Assembly (NCBI GenBank): GCA_905198475.1
Contig: CAJKCQ010000052.1
Span: 1 to 16,073 of the forward strand
Length of the DNA: 16,073 bases
Reading direction: 5' to 3'
Source: an uncultured Sutterella sp.
GTDB lineage: Bacteria; Pseudomonadota; Gammaproteobacteria; Burkholderiales; Burkholderiaceae_F
Within the stretch, counting starts at the first letter, position 1. Every line of letters begins with the position of its first letter. Positions 6,799-15,622 of this stretch are shown here, piece by piece. A program made the translations under genes and the position numbers. The notes beneath the pieces were generated by a model. It was given only the letters and a program-made list of their open reading frames with translations, did no database searches and was not told the DNA's origin.

Positions 6799-9393
6799 TC
6801 AGCGGCGCTTCACGGTGAGGGTGATCGACGTACTGCGCCCGAGGTCGTCCGTGGCGGTGAGGCGGTGCACGCCCGGTTCGGCCTCCCATTCGAGGGGCTT
6901 CTCCTTCGCCGCGGCGCCGATGAAGTGCGATCCCGCGTACCAATAGAGGACCTTGGCGTCCGGGTCGGTGCCGGCGCGCAGGAGCGTCCTCGCCCGGCCG
7001 TCCGCGCCTCCCGCATAGAGCACCGCGCCCACCCTCGGGGCGGTGATCACGGGCGGCCGGCCGCCGGGCTCGCCCGTCACCCGTTCGCACCCGGCCTCAT
7101 ACGGGGGCGGCGGGCGCTTCACGACGCCCGCTTCGAGAAAGACCTTCTGGAAGTGCGTGGGCCAGAACTCCCAGACCACGGACTTCACGCCTTCGCCCGG
7201 CGCACAGGCGCGCAGCCCCGTCGCTTCGCGTACGAGGATTTCGCGGAAGACCCCGGAGGAGCGCACCGAGGTTTTGCCGGGCAGAATCCAGGCGAGCGTC
7301 TTCTCGGGGCAGAGCGACGTGTCGAGGTCGCCCGTCGCCGTGCAGACGGTCTCGAGCGCGACCTTGAGCTTCCCTTCCGCCGCTTCGTCCTGCGGAATCA
7401 CCGGATCGGGCCAGTCGAGGGACTTTTCAGCGGCGAGCCGCAGGGCGGCCGCCTTGAAGAGCGGCGCGGCCAAGGCCGCGCCCTGGAGCTGCGGGTTGGG
7501 GGCGCCCGCGAAGTCGCCGAGCCACGCGACGATCACGTAGGGCCCGACCGAACCCGCCGTCCAGGCGTCGCGCCAACCGTTGCTCGTGCCCGTCTTGTAG
7601 AGGAGGTCGAACTTTTCACCCCACACCGTCATCGTCTCGCCCCGGGAGGCGAGCATGCGGCGCAGCACGAAGGCCGCCTCGCGTGAGATCACCTCCCCTT
7701 GGGCGGGAGCCGCTTCGCTTTCGAGCACGCGCACGGGCCGCAGCACCGCGTCGTTCGTGAGCATCGCGTAGAGCTTTGCGAGGTCGTGCATCGTCGTCTC
7801 GGCGCCGCCAAGCACGATAGAGAGGCCGTACCAGTCCTTGTCGTGGGGGAGCGCGACGCCGGACTTTCTGAGAAGCTCCCAGAGCCCAGGGTTCAGGCGC
7901 CGCTCGAGGTCCACCGCGGGGACGTTGCGCGAGAGGACGAGGGCGTCCTCGGCCGAGAGCGGCCCGCGGAAGGCGCCGTCGGCGTTCTCGGGCGCCCAGC
8001 CGCCGAAGCTCTGCGGGCGGTCGATCAGAATGGTCTTCTCGTGGATGAGCCCCTGGTCGAGCGCGAGCCCGTAGACGAAGGGCTTCAGGGTCGAGCCGGG
8101 GCTGCGCCGCGCCGTCCAGGCGCTCACTTCGCCCGCGATCGAGGCGTCGTGGAAGTTCGCCGACCCTACGAGCGCGAGCAGGGCGCGTGAGCGCGCGTCC
8201 ACCACCGCGAGGGCGGCGTTCCGTACGCCCCAGGGCTTGAGGCGCGCGACGGTTTCGGCGACCAGCCCCTCGAGGTTCTTCTGGAGCGCAAGGTTGAGCG
8301 TCCCGACGGCGGTCGTGAGGTGCGCGCGCCGCATGTGCGCGAGCGCCGTGCGCACATAGTGGGGTGCGGGCGCGGGGAGCGCATCGGGTTCAAAGCTTTT
8401 GAGCGGCGCGCGCACGGCGTCGGCGAAGCGCGAGGGCCAGGCGCCCGCGCGGATCATCGCGCTCCCCAGGCGGATGCGGGCGTGGTCGAGCGCATCGTTC
8501 CCTTCGGCGCGCGGTCGGCGCTTCACCGGGTTCTGCGCAATGACGGCGAGGGCCGAGGCCTGCGCCGCCGAGAGGAGCTTCGGGGACTTGTGGAACCACA
8601 CGCGCGCGGCCGCCCCCACGCCCTCGACGTTGCCGCCGTAGGGCGCGAGGTTGAGGTAGGCCTCGAGGATCTCGTCCTTCGAGTAGTGCGCCTCGTAGCG
8701 CAGCGCGTGCCAGATCTGGCGGAGCTTCCCGCGGGGCGTGCTCGTCTCAAGTCCGAGGCGCATGCGCGCCAACTGCATCGTGATCGTGGAGGCCCCCATG
8801 CGCCGTTCGCCGAGAAGCGTCTCCACCGCCGCGCGCACGATCGAGCCGGGATTGACGCCGTGGTGGCTGCGGAAGAGCCGGTCCTCGTAGAAGAGCGTCG
8901 CCTCGAGCACCTTCGGGTCGATCTCGGCGAGCGGCGTCTTCATGCGGTAGACGCCGTCCTTCGCCGGGGTGAGGCGCAGCAGCGCCCCGTCGGCGGAGTA
9001 GAGGGTCGTGGAGAACGCAACCCCGTCGAGAAGCGGCGGCGGGGCGGAGCGCTCCGCCGCCTGCCAGACGGAATGGACCGCGCCCACGGCCGCGACCGCG
9101 ACAATCGCGCAGACGAGGAGCGCCGCCGCCGTGCGGCGCAGAAACCGCACGGGGTCGGCGTCGTCGGCGGGCCGCGTGCGGCCGTGACGGGACTTCGCCT
9201 TCTCCTTCGCCTCGGAAGCGGCGAGGGGCGGATTCGCCCCGGCGCCGGCCGCGGCGGAGTTCCCGGCGGGTTCGGGGCGTTCGGACGGCGGCGCCGCGGG
9301 AGGGGATTCGGGCGGCTCAACCGCTCCGGGCGTCTGATCAGCCGGTGCGGCCGCCTTGGGGTCGGGCGCCGGCGCTTTGCGCTCCTGCGGCAT
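6799..9393 (-). CDS. pbpC: Penicillin-binding protein 1C (glycosyltransferase/transpeptidase)
   Basis: A bifunctional class A penicillin-binding protein that polymerises glycan strands and cross-links peptides, anchored in the inner membrane. Numbering from the first of three ATGs (9399): a long Pro/Ala-rich cytoplasmic region (1-80), a membrane helix (about 90-112), and a GT51 domain with FYEDRLFRSHHGVNPGS (170-186, catalytic Glu172) and GASTITMQLARM (202-213). The transpeptidase domain carries SPGSTLK (433-439, nucleophile Ser436), SRN (490-492) and KTGTS (602-606). A C-terminal PBP1C-type (BiPBP_C) domain covers about 775-866. All catalytic motifs are intact. The start is decided by the ribosome site: AAGGAG lies one base from the first ATG but seven from the third, so I chose 9393, which gives 864 residues. 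The upstream macroglobulin gene ends inside this ATG run, so the two are coupled. The Pro/Ala-rich N-terminus is much longer than in E. coli PbpC. Confidence 0.95.
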   Translation of the reverse strand: MPQERKAPAPDPKAAAPADQTPGAVEPPESPPAAPPSERPEPAGNSAAAGAGANPPLAASEAKEKAKSRHGRTRPADDADPVRFLRRTAAALLVCAIVAVAAVGAVHSVWQAAERSAPPPLLDGVAFSTTLYSADGALLRLTPAKDGVYRMKTPLAEIDPKVLEATLFYEDRLFRSHHGVNPGSIVRAAVETLLGERRMGASTITMQLARMRLGLETSTPRGKLRQIWHALRYEAHYSKDEILEAYLNLAPYGGNVEGVGAAARVWFHKSPKLLSAAQASALAVIAQNPVKRRPRAEGNDALDHARIRLGSAMIRAGAWPSRFADAVRAPLKSFEPDALPAPAPHYVRTALAHMRRAHLTTAVGTLNLALQKNLEGLVAETVARLKPWGVRNAALAVVDARSRALLALVGSANFHDASIAGEVSAWTARRSPGSTLKPFVYGLALDQGLIHEKTILIDRPQSFGGWAPENADGAFRGPLSAEDALVLSRNVPAVDLERRLNPGLWELLRKSGVALPHDKDWYGLSIVLGGAETTMHDLAKLYAMLTNDAVLRPVRVLESEAAPAQGEVISREAAFVLRRMLASRGETMTVWGEKFDLLYKTGTSNGWRDAWTAGSVGPYVIVAWLGDFAGAPNPQLQGAALAAPLFKAAALRLAAEKSLDWPDPVIPQDEAAEGKLKVALETVCTATGDLDTSLCPEKTLAWILPGKTSVRSSGVFREILVREATGLRACAPGEGVKSVVWEFWPTHFQKVFLEAGVVKRPPPPYEAGCERVTGEPGGRPPVITAPRVGAVLYAGGADGRARTLLRAGTDPDAKVLYWYAGSHFIGAAAKEKPLEWEAEPGVHRLTATDDLGRSTSITLTVKRR

Positions 9394-9395
9394 CA

Positions 9396-12300
9396 TCATT
9401 CTCCTTTGCCGTTCTCAGCCGGCTTCGCGGCGGGAATCGTACTCTGAGGGGCGGGAGTCTCGGGCGCTGCAGCGGATTCATCCACGGCGAGCACCGTGAT
9501 GCGGCCCGACGCGCCGCGCGCGTAGAGCGCGGGGCGCGAGAGGGACGCCGCCTCGATGGGCGGCACGGCGTAGTCGCCGGGGAGCGCCGCACGCACGGTG
9601 TAGGTGAAGCTCATCGGATCCCAGCTTGAGAGTTCGGGCGAAAGCCACTGCAGCCGCTCCTCGCCGCGCCGGAAGGTCTGCGCCCCGTCGGGACCCGCGC
9701 CCGCGGGCATCGCGTAGACGAAGCCGCCCGGGAGCAGGTCCGTCACCGTCACGTCCCGCAGCGCCTCCTCGCCCGCGTAGGCGCGCAGGCGCACCCGCAC
9801 CGTGACGCGCTCGCCCGAGCGGAAGGTGGTCTTGGGTCTGCCGTCGGCGCCGAGGAACGTACGTTCGACTTCGATCCCGCGTCGCACCGCCGCGAGAGGC
9901 TTCCCGTCGGCGGGCCTGAGCCACCCGGTCTGCGAGGCTTGCCACCAGACGTAGGAGGAGTCCGCGAGGTGCGAGACCGTCACCTCGAGGCATCCCGGCG
10001 CCGTGAGGGCGGCCGAGGCCGCGGAGACCTCGGCGCGGTCCTGTGTTTCGGGGAAGCCCGCCGCGCGCTTCGTGCAGACGAGCTCGGGGGCCTGCGGGGC
10101 CTCCGACTGCTCGGCCTTCGCAAGCCCGCCCACCGCGGGCTGCATCAGGGCCGCAGCCGCGGCGCCCGCGTAGAAGGCCGGGAATTCGCCCGTCTTGAGG
10201 TTCTGCGCGAAGTCTTCGAGCGTCATCGAGAAGAGGAACTTCGCGTTGGCGTTGGCGAGGAGCCCGCTTTCAGAGAGCGCAAGGGCCGCCAGGGCGGTCG
10301 CCGTTTCGGGCGTCCAGGCGCCGCCCGCGCGGGCCGTGGAGATCGGTTCGGTGAGAAGGGACGCGGCCTCGGCGCGCAGCCTGAGCTGCTCGTAGGCCGC
10401 GGCCATGAAGGCCGCCGCTGCGTCGCGCTTCCAGTCGGTGAAGCGCTCCTCGAGCGACGCGCGCAACGCCTCGAGGTACTCCGTCGTCATCGTGCCTTCG
10501 CGGGTGAGCACCCAGAGCGCATAGGCGCTCGTGCGCGCCTCATCGAGCGTCTGCGGCTCCGTGTTGAGGTTCTCAAGCATCCGCTCGCGCAGCGCCGCGA
10601 TGAGTTCGGTGGGCACGCCGCCCGAGCGCGCCGTGAGGAGCAGGTAGTCGAGCGACCACGCGGTAAGCAGCGGGTCGGCGGGCCCCCAGGAGAAGTGCCT
10701 GACGCCGTCCCAGGCGAGGCACTGACGGATCGCGCCGATCGCGGTCTCAGTGCGCCCGCGCGCGGCGGCGGCGACTCCCGCGAGCCCCTTCTCGCCCAGG
10801 GGCGCGAAGCGCGCGGCGTCGGGGTCGGCGGCGATGAGCGTGAGCGGGAGCGCCGCCGCGATCGCCTCGGCGGGCGTCGTGAGCCAGAGGGCCTTGTCGT
10901 CCCGCCCGGCGTCGGCGAAGGGGGCCGCGAGCTCGGCGACAAGGGCCGCGGGGACGGTCGAGACCGTGAAGCGCGTTTGGGCGTCCTCGACGTAGGTTTC
11001 GGTCGGGAGCGTGAGCTTCGGGGCGTTCTCGGCCGTGAAGCTGTTCTCGAGCCGGCCGCCGTAGATCCGCTCGGCCCAGACCGAGGCGGGCCGCACGCCC
11101 ACCTCCGCCGTGCGTTCGGCCGTGCGCTCGCTCGAACCTTCGGCGGTCTGCTCCTGGGCCTTCGCGCGGAAGGTAAAGCGCGCCTTCATGGGCGCGGCGG
11201 GGGCGGTGAAGTCAAGCGCCGCGGAGGCGCCGCCCGCGGTCGGGAAGGCGAGCGCCGCTTCGGTCTTTTGCGGCGTGAAGCCTCCGGGTGCGGCGATCTC
11301 GAGCGCGCCCGAGGCCGTCGGGAAGGCGGGCGTCACGACGGCGCCCGCGCGGAAGCGGTCGCCGGGCGAGACGGCCGCGGGGAGCACCGGGCTGATCACG
11401 AGGGGCGCGGCGATCCGCGCGCCCGCCTCGGTCGAGCCCGCGAGCACTTCGGAGGCGCCCAGCGCGATGAAGCGCACCGCGCCGTTGAAACCTTCGGGGA
11501 GCTCCGCCTCGAGGGTCTTCGCGTCGGGGCCCGTGCGCACGAGCCCGCCCCACCAGACGGCCGAGGCGCCCAAGGACCGCGCGAAGGGGTTGCCGAAGCC
11601 CACGGCCGCCTTGGCGGCCGCTTCAAAGTCGCCCCCGAAGGGGCTCGTGAGGGCCGAGACCGCGGAGGCGTCGGGCATCAGGTGCGAGAGCGTCTGCCGG
11701 GTCTCTACTTCGAGCGCCCGGTCCTCCAGGAGCGCCGCGACCGGGTCGGGGCGGCGCCAATTCGTGAGCGAAAGAATCCCCTCGTCGACGGCCCAGACGA
11801 AGACTTCGGCCGGGGCGTCGGAGCGCAGCCTCACCGGAATCCTGCGGCCGCTCTCGAGCTTTTCGGGCACCTCGACCGTGAGGCCGAGGCGCTTGTCCTT
11901 CGTGTTGATGACGACGGGAAGCGCCGTTTCCGTGAAGCCCTGGAGGAACTTCTTCGCCGCCGCCTGTCCGCGCACGAGCGAGAGCCGCACCCAGGCGCGG
12001 CCGGAGAACCCCTCGGGCACCTTCGTCTCGATGAGGTTTTCGCCCGCCTTCACGGACGTCCACTGCGCCGAGACGACGCCCGCGGACTCGAACGTGACGA
12101 GCCCGAACCCGGCGAAGGGCGAGAGGAGCGAGATCTTCGCGGTCTCGCCCGCCTCAAGTTCGCTCTTTTCGAGCTTTGCGCGCACCTCGGCCGTCGGCAG
12201 GGCGTCCGAGGCGGCGTCGGCGAGCGTCCCGCCCGCCGTCGAATAGGGAACGCAGAGGCGAAGCGCGCCCGCTTCGTCCGTGATCTTCACCATCCAGTCG

Positions 12301-15227
12301 CCCGGCATCCCGGTGTCGAGCGGGAGCGACGCGCGGCCGTTGGCGTCCGTCGTGAGCTCCACCGTGCGCACCGGCTCCGTCACGGGCGTGTCGGTGTAGG
12401 TGAGGCGCCCCGAGCCGTCGGCGGAGAGTTCCGTCACGCGCCGGGTCTTCTCAACCGACGCGCGGAGCTTCCAGCCCGCGCGCGGCGCGAGCATCCGGTC
12501 GAGGGCGATGAAGGCCATCTCCGCGGCATCCCCCGTGAGGAGGAAGTTCGCGGGCTGCGGCGTCTTCTCGAGCTTCCAACCGAGTGCGGCGTCGGCCGGC
12601 AGGAGCTTGAAGGCGAGCGTCTTTTCGACGGCGCCGCCCCCTTCGGCCTCCAGCCCCGTGAGGTGCAGCTGCGCCTCGGCGAAGCCCGGGAGCGCGAGCG
12701 ACTCGATGGGTACCGTGAGCGTCGCGTCTCCGGCGCCCGTCGTCGCGGCCGCAGGAACCGTGAGGCGCTTCGCCGGACCCGACGGCGCGGCGAGCCCCGC
12801 CGCGGGCGAGTCGAAGCGCCAGCCTTCAAAGCCCGGGAAGGTTGTGGAGGCGAGCGGCGTCACGAAGAGTTCGCCTTCGATGCGCCGCCCCTCGGCGCCC
12901 GCTCCGAAGAGGCTCGTGAGCTTCGCGGACACCGCGAGGGGGCCGGGCTTCACCCAGGCGGCTCTGCGTTCGTTTTCCGGAATCGCCGCCGTGAGGGAGA
13001 GCGTCTCGGGCGCGAAGTCGGCGACGTAGACCGCCGTCGTGGAGAGCGCCGCGTCGACGCCCGAGGCGAAGACGTCCATCTTGATGCGCCCGGGCGAGGT
13101 GCCCGCGGGCACCGTCCAGTCGAACTGCGCGAGGCCGTCCTTCGAGAGCTGCAGGCGCCGCGTTTCAACGACCTTCCCGGCGTCGTTCGTGAGCTTCGCT
13201 TCGACGGGGAGCCCCTCGGGGAGGACGGAGAAGTCGAGTTCGCGCATCCCGAGGCCGAAGTGCACGGTCTCGCCCGCGCGGTAGATGCCGCGGTCGGCGA
13301 AGGAGAAGGCCGCCATGCCCGCTCCGGCGGTGTGCCGTCCTCCCGTCTGCCAGCGGACCGTGGGCGAGAGGTTCGAGCCGTCTTTGAGCGAGATCCACGC
13401 GAGGTCCGTGCCCTTGGAGCGCACGAGCACCGCCGCGGGGGTGAGCTCGCGCTCGAGCCCCTTCGTGCTCTTGAAGTGGGCGCGGCCCGCCGCGTCCGTG
13501 TCCACGGCTTCGATCACCGTGCCGTTTTCCGCAATGAGGCTCGCCTTGAGGCCCGCCGCAGGTTTTTCGTCTCCGAATCCCGCGGCGAAGACGTCCACCG
13601 TGCCGTCGGCGGACGTCTTGGCGATGAGGGCGATGTTCGTGAGGAGAAGGCGCTTCTCGGCGGCCGCAACCACCTCTTCCTTGCCGTCCTTCATGCGCGT
13701 GCCCGTGAGTTCGACCTGCCAGAGGCCCGGCCCCGCCTCCATCACTGCGTCGGCGAGGTCGATCGAGGAGAAGCGCGCCTTGCCTTCCGTGGAGGCGCCG
13801 AGTTCAATTTCGCCCGTCTTCGACGACGTGTAGGCGTCGGGCGACGTGGCGTTCATCACGTCCCAGCCGTCTGCAGCGAGCGCGAGGAAGCCGTCGCGCA
13901 CGCGTGCGACGCGCCATTTGATTTTCTCAACGCCAGTGGAGTAGAGCGAGAGCGTCCAGCTCCCCGAGAGCGTGAGCATGTGGCCGGGCTGCAGGAATTC
14001 AATCGCGCTCGAGGTCTTCGGGAGGAGGAGCACCGTGGACCAGGGGTCGGCAAGCCCCTCGGTCTTGTCGGGGCCCCAGCCCTCGGGAAGCGACAGGTGC
14101 AGGAACGCGCCCGGACGCGCCTTGATGCGCAGGCGCACCTTGTCGGAGAGCGCCGCCGTGCCCGGCGCGGGCGCCGCTTCAACGGGCTCGGCGCGCGAGA
14201 GGATCTCCTCGTCGATTACGGGCGCGTCCGTCCAGACGGCATCGCGCTGCGCGTCTGCAGTCATCTTTGCGGGGAGCTCGAGAATCCGCAGGTTTTTGAG
14301 GAGCTCGGCCGGATCCATCTGCAGCGACGCGGCGACCTCCACTTCGTATTCGGTGTTGAGAGCCTCGTCGCGCACGGCCTTCACGTCCGCACGCTTCACT
14401 TCAAAGAGGTCCGCCGCTCCGGGAATGAACTGCGAGACCTTCACCGTTTCAAAGCCCTTCGGGACCGAGACGCGGCCGTTCGTCTCCTCCGTGCGGGCGG
14501 CGACGCCCGGGATGCGCGCCGTCACCGCGAGCTTGTGCGCGGGAAGCGCGAGGAGCTTCACCTTGACGTAGACGCTCGCGCCGCCGTCCGACCAGACGAA
14601 TTCGGGCTGAGCGGTCTTGAGGCCGCTCTCCTTGGCGAAGTCGAGCGCAAAGGCCCGCTCGACCTTGGCGCGCTCCGGCGTCGTCGTGAAGGAAAATTCA
14701 AAGGCGGCCCAGCGGTCGCCCGCAACGCGCGGGTCGATCCAGACCTGCCCGTGGGCGGAGAGCGCCGTGAGGGGCGGAGTCTCGACCGTCACGAGGCTTC
14801 CCGCCATCGTTGCGCGCAAGGGGAGCGGCAGTCCGAGAAGCGAGGCCTTGAAGACCTGCCCCGGGCGCCAGGCGTCCTTCGGCTCGAAGGCGAGCGAGGT
14901 TGCGCTCGTCCACCGCCAGACGCCCGGGACCGCCGGGGTCATCACGACGCCTTCGGCGACGCTTCCCGCGCGCCCGAGGCGCAGCGTGCACTTCGAGCGC
15001 CAGTCGTTGCCGTAGGCCTTGCGGCAGGCGGCTTCGTCGGGCTGCAGTTCAATCTGGATCGGCCCCTTCGCCGAGGCCGGAGCGTAGACCACGGGCTTCA
15101 GCCAGACCGAAGCGTCATTGAGGGCGGCTCCGGCTGGCCCCGCTGCGGATGCGGCCGCGAAGAGCGCGAGGCAGAGGGCGGCGGTGCGGGTGGGCGTGAA
15201 GGACTGGGGCGAAGGGAAGCGGCGCAT
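9396..15227 (-). CDS. Bacterial alpha-2-macroglobulin family protein, thioester lost
   Basis: A giant periplasmic protein (1943 residues) of the family thought to trap proteases and protect the envelope, usually encoded beside pbpC (E. coli YfhM). I chose ATG 15227 over the longer open frame to 15359, because GGAGAA stands seven bases upstream and a clean signal peptide follows: MRRF, a hydrophobic core TAALCLALFAAASAAG, and a cleavage-like AGA-A near residue 34. There is no lipobox, so it should be soluble, unlike the lipoprotein YfhM. Family landmarks: ADRGIYRAGETVHFGLG (644-660), VFVWAVDEGIL (1142-1152), the alpha-helical thioester-domain region (about 1445-1690), and a C-terminal fold with TVTDLLPGGFVYAMP (1827-1841). 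Where YfhM has CxEQ, this protein reads P-A-E-A (1452-1455): Cys and Gln are gone, Glu remains. It therefore resembles the thioester-less YfaS/MagD type in that respect, although its neighbour is pbpC. It overlaps the pbpC ATG run and probably forms a two-gene operon with it. Confidence 0.9.
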   Translation of the reverse strand: MRRFPSPQSFTPTRTAALCLALFAAASAAGPAGAALNDASVWLKPVVYAPASAKGPIQIELQPDEAACRKAYGNDWRSKCTLRLGRAGSVAEGVVMTPAVPGVWRWTSATSLAFEPKDAWRPGQVFKASLLGLPLPLRATMAGSLVTVETPPLTALSAHGQVWIDPRVAGDRWAAFEFSFTTTPERAKVERAFALDFAKESGLKTAQPEFVWSDGGASVYVKVKLLALPAHKLAVTARIPGVAARTEETNGRVSVPKGFETVKVSQFIPGAADLFEVKRADVKAVRDEALNTEYEVEVAASLQMDPAELLKNLRILELPAKMTADAQRDAVWTDAPVIDEEILSRAEPVEAAPAPGTAALSDKVRLRIKARPGAFLHLSLPEGWGPDKTEGLADPWSTVLLLPKTSSAIEFLQPGHMLTLSGSWTLSLYSTGVEKIKWRVARVRDGFLALAADGWDVMNATSPDAYTSSKTGEIELGASTEGKARFSSIDLADAVMEAGPGLWQVELTGTRMKDGKEEVVAAAEKRLLLTNIALIAKTSADGTVDVFAAGFGDEKPAAGLKASLIAENGTVIEAVDTDAAGRAHFKSTKGLERELTPAAVLVRSKGTDLAWISLKDGSNLSPTVRWQTGGRHTAGAGMAAFSFADRGIYRAGETVHFGLGMRELDFSVLPEGLPVEAKLTNDAGKVVETRRLQLSKDGLAQFDWTVPAGTSPGRIKMDVFASGVDAALSTTAVYVADFAPETLSLTAAIPENERRAAWVKPGPLAVSAKLTSLFGAGAEGRRIEGELFVTPLASTTFPGFEGWRFDSPAAGLAAPSGPAKRLTVPAAATTGAGDATLTVPIESLALPGFAEAQLHLTGLEAEGGGAVEKTLAFKLLPADAALGWKLEKTPQPANFLLTGDAAEMAFIALDRMLAPRAGWKLRASVEKTRRVTELSADGSGRLTYTDTPVTEPVRTVELTTDANGRASLPLDTGMPGDWMVKITDEAGALRLCVPYSTAGGTLADAASDALPTAEVRAKLEKSELEAGETAKISLLSPFAGFGLVTFESAGVVSAQWTSVKAGENLIETKVPEGFSGRAWVRLSLVRGQAAAKKFLQGFTETALPVVINTKDKRLGLTVEVPEKLESGRRIPVRLRSDAPAEVFVWAVDEGILSLTNWRRPDPVAALLEDRALEVETRQTLSHLMPDASAVSALTSPFGGDFEAAAKAAVGFGNPFARSLGASAVWWGGLVRTGPDAKTLEAELPEGFNGAVRFIALGASEVLAGSTEAGARIAAPLVISPVLPAAVSPGDRFRAGAVVTPAFPTASGALEIAAPGGFTPQKTEAALAFPTAGGASAALDFTAPAAPMKARFTFRAKAQEQTAEGSSERTAERTAEVGVRPASVWAERIYGGRLENSFTAENAPKLTLPTETYVEDAQTRFTVSTVPAALVAELAAPFADAGRDDKALWLTTPAEAIAAALPLTLIAADPDAARFAPLGEKGLAGVAAAARGRTETAIGAIRQCLAWDGVRHFSWGPADPLLTAWSLDYLLLTARSGGVPTELIAALRERMLENLNTEPQTLDEARTSAYALWVLTREGTMTTEYLEALRASLEERFTDWKRDAAAAFMAAAYEQLRLRAEAASLLTEPISTARAGGAWTPETATALAALALSESGLLANANAKFLFSMTLEDFAQNLKTGEFPAFYAGAAAAALMQPAVGGLAKAEQSEAPQAPELVCTKRAAGFPETQDRAEVSAASAALTAPGCLEVTVSHLADSSYVWWQASQTGWLRPADGKPLAAVRRGIEVERTFLGADGRPKTTFRSGERVTVRVRLRAYAGEEALRDVTVTDLLPGGFVYAMPAGAGPDGAQTFRRGEERLQWLSPELSSWDPMSFTYTVRAALPGDYAVPPIEAASLSRPALYARGASGRITVLAVDESAAAPETPAPQSTIPAAKPAENGKGE

Positions 15228-15336
15228 GAAGCGGTTCTCCGGATTCGGTGAAGGGATGCTCGGGGCCGGCGGTGGTCGGGCTCTTTGTTGAGAGTTCGAA
15301 GCGCCCGAAGGTCGGCAACGGAGGGCGTCGAACGTC

Positions 15337-15364
15337 ATTGTCGCCCCGGAACTCCGCAAATCAA
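15337..15364 (-). promoter_or_regulatory. Weak promoter candidate for macroglobulin-pbpC
   Basis: Read on the minus strand, TTGATT (15364-15359) and GACAAT (15342-15337) are spaced by 16 bases, each four of six to the sigma-70 consensus. It would give a leader of about 100 bases before ATG 15227. It is listed only because it is the best pair I see in this gap. Confidence 0.2.
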
Positions 15365-15510
15365 AGTGTCGGACCGCTCCGGAGGGCGGGTGCAGGGGCG
15401 GGAAAACCGCGTTTGGTAGGAATGGTGAAGGGCATCTCGTTGTTCGTGAATTTCTCTCAGACGGGTATCCCGCCCCAAAGAAAAATTAGTAGATCCTCCT
15501 CATTTAGTTT

Positions 15511-15542
15511 CGGGACTTGCCCTGTGTAACAGGCAAGTCCCG
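15511..15542 (+). repeat. Long inverted repeat (hairpin) near the IS end
   Basis: CGGGACTTGCC (15511-15521) is the exact reverse complement of GGCAAGTCCCG (15532-15542), giving an 11-base-pair stem. A better fold adds CTGT (15522-15525) with ACAG (15529-15532) around a GTA loop, leaving one bulged C. On the plus strand it is followed by TCTTATTT, moderately T-rich, so it could terminate transcripts entering the element from outside. IS elements often protect their transposase this way. It could also be part of the transposase binding site. Confidence 0.6.
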
Positions 15543-15554
15543 TCTTATTTGCTC

Positions 15555-15585
15555 TCAACAGAAATTATCAAATTTATGGTAAAAT
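15555..15585 (+). promoter_or_regulatory. Extended -10 promoter candidate for the transposase
   Basis: TGG (15577-15579) directly precedes TAAAAT (15580-15585), giving an extended -10 with five of six matches. TCAACA (15555-15560), four of six, lies 19 bases upstream, slightly too far, which an extended -10 can tolerate. The region is AT-rich against a GC-rich background. A transcript would start near 15592, about 30 bases before the gene start. Confidence 0.4.
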
Positions 15586-15622
15586 AAAGAGTCACACCGG
15601 TACTCATTTTGAAGAAGTAAAC

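Larger units (their letters stand above)
15228..15622. other. Intergenic region between macroglobulin gene and transposase
   Basis: 395 bases between two divergent genes. Up to about 15478 it is GC-rich host-like DNA. Minus-strand ribosome site GGAGAA (rc of 15235-15240) serves the macroglobulin gene. A weak minus-strand promoter candidate is TTGATT (15364-15359) with GACAAT (15342-15337) at 16 bases spacing, four of six at each box. A small palindrome CGGGTATCCCG lies at 15462-15472. From about 15478 the DNA becomes AT-rich and belongs, I infer, to the insertion sequence: hairpin, promoter-like boxes and transposase start. I see no convincing gene here. Confidence 0.5.

Noticed and set aside
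9939..15251. A 1770-residue open frame on the plus strand opposite the macroglobulin gene
   Set aside because: Its translation is Arg/Glu/Gly-rich with no domain pattern. It is the expected antisense shadow of a GC-rich gene with strong third-position GC bias; the minus-strand gene has clear family motifs, signal peptide and ribosome site.
15361..15435. A 24-residue minus-strand reading frame that could be a leader peptide before the macroglobulin gene
   Set aside because: No clear ribosome site, no regulatory codon run and no adjacent attenuator; such short frames are common by chance.
15248..15529. A plus-strand open frame running into the hairpin near 15511
   Set aside because: Crosses the composition change at 15478, has no ribosome site and no recognisable protein pattern.
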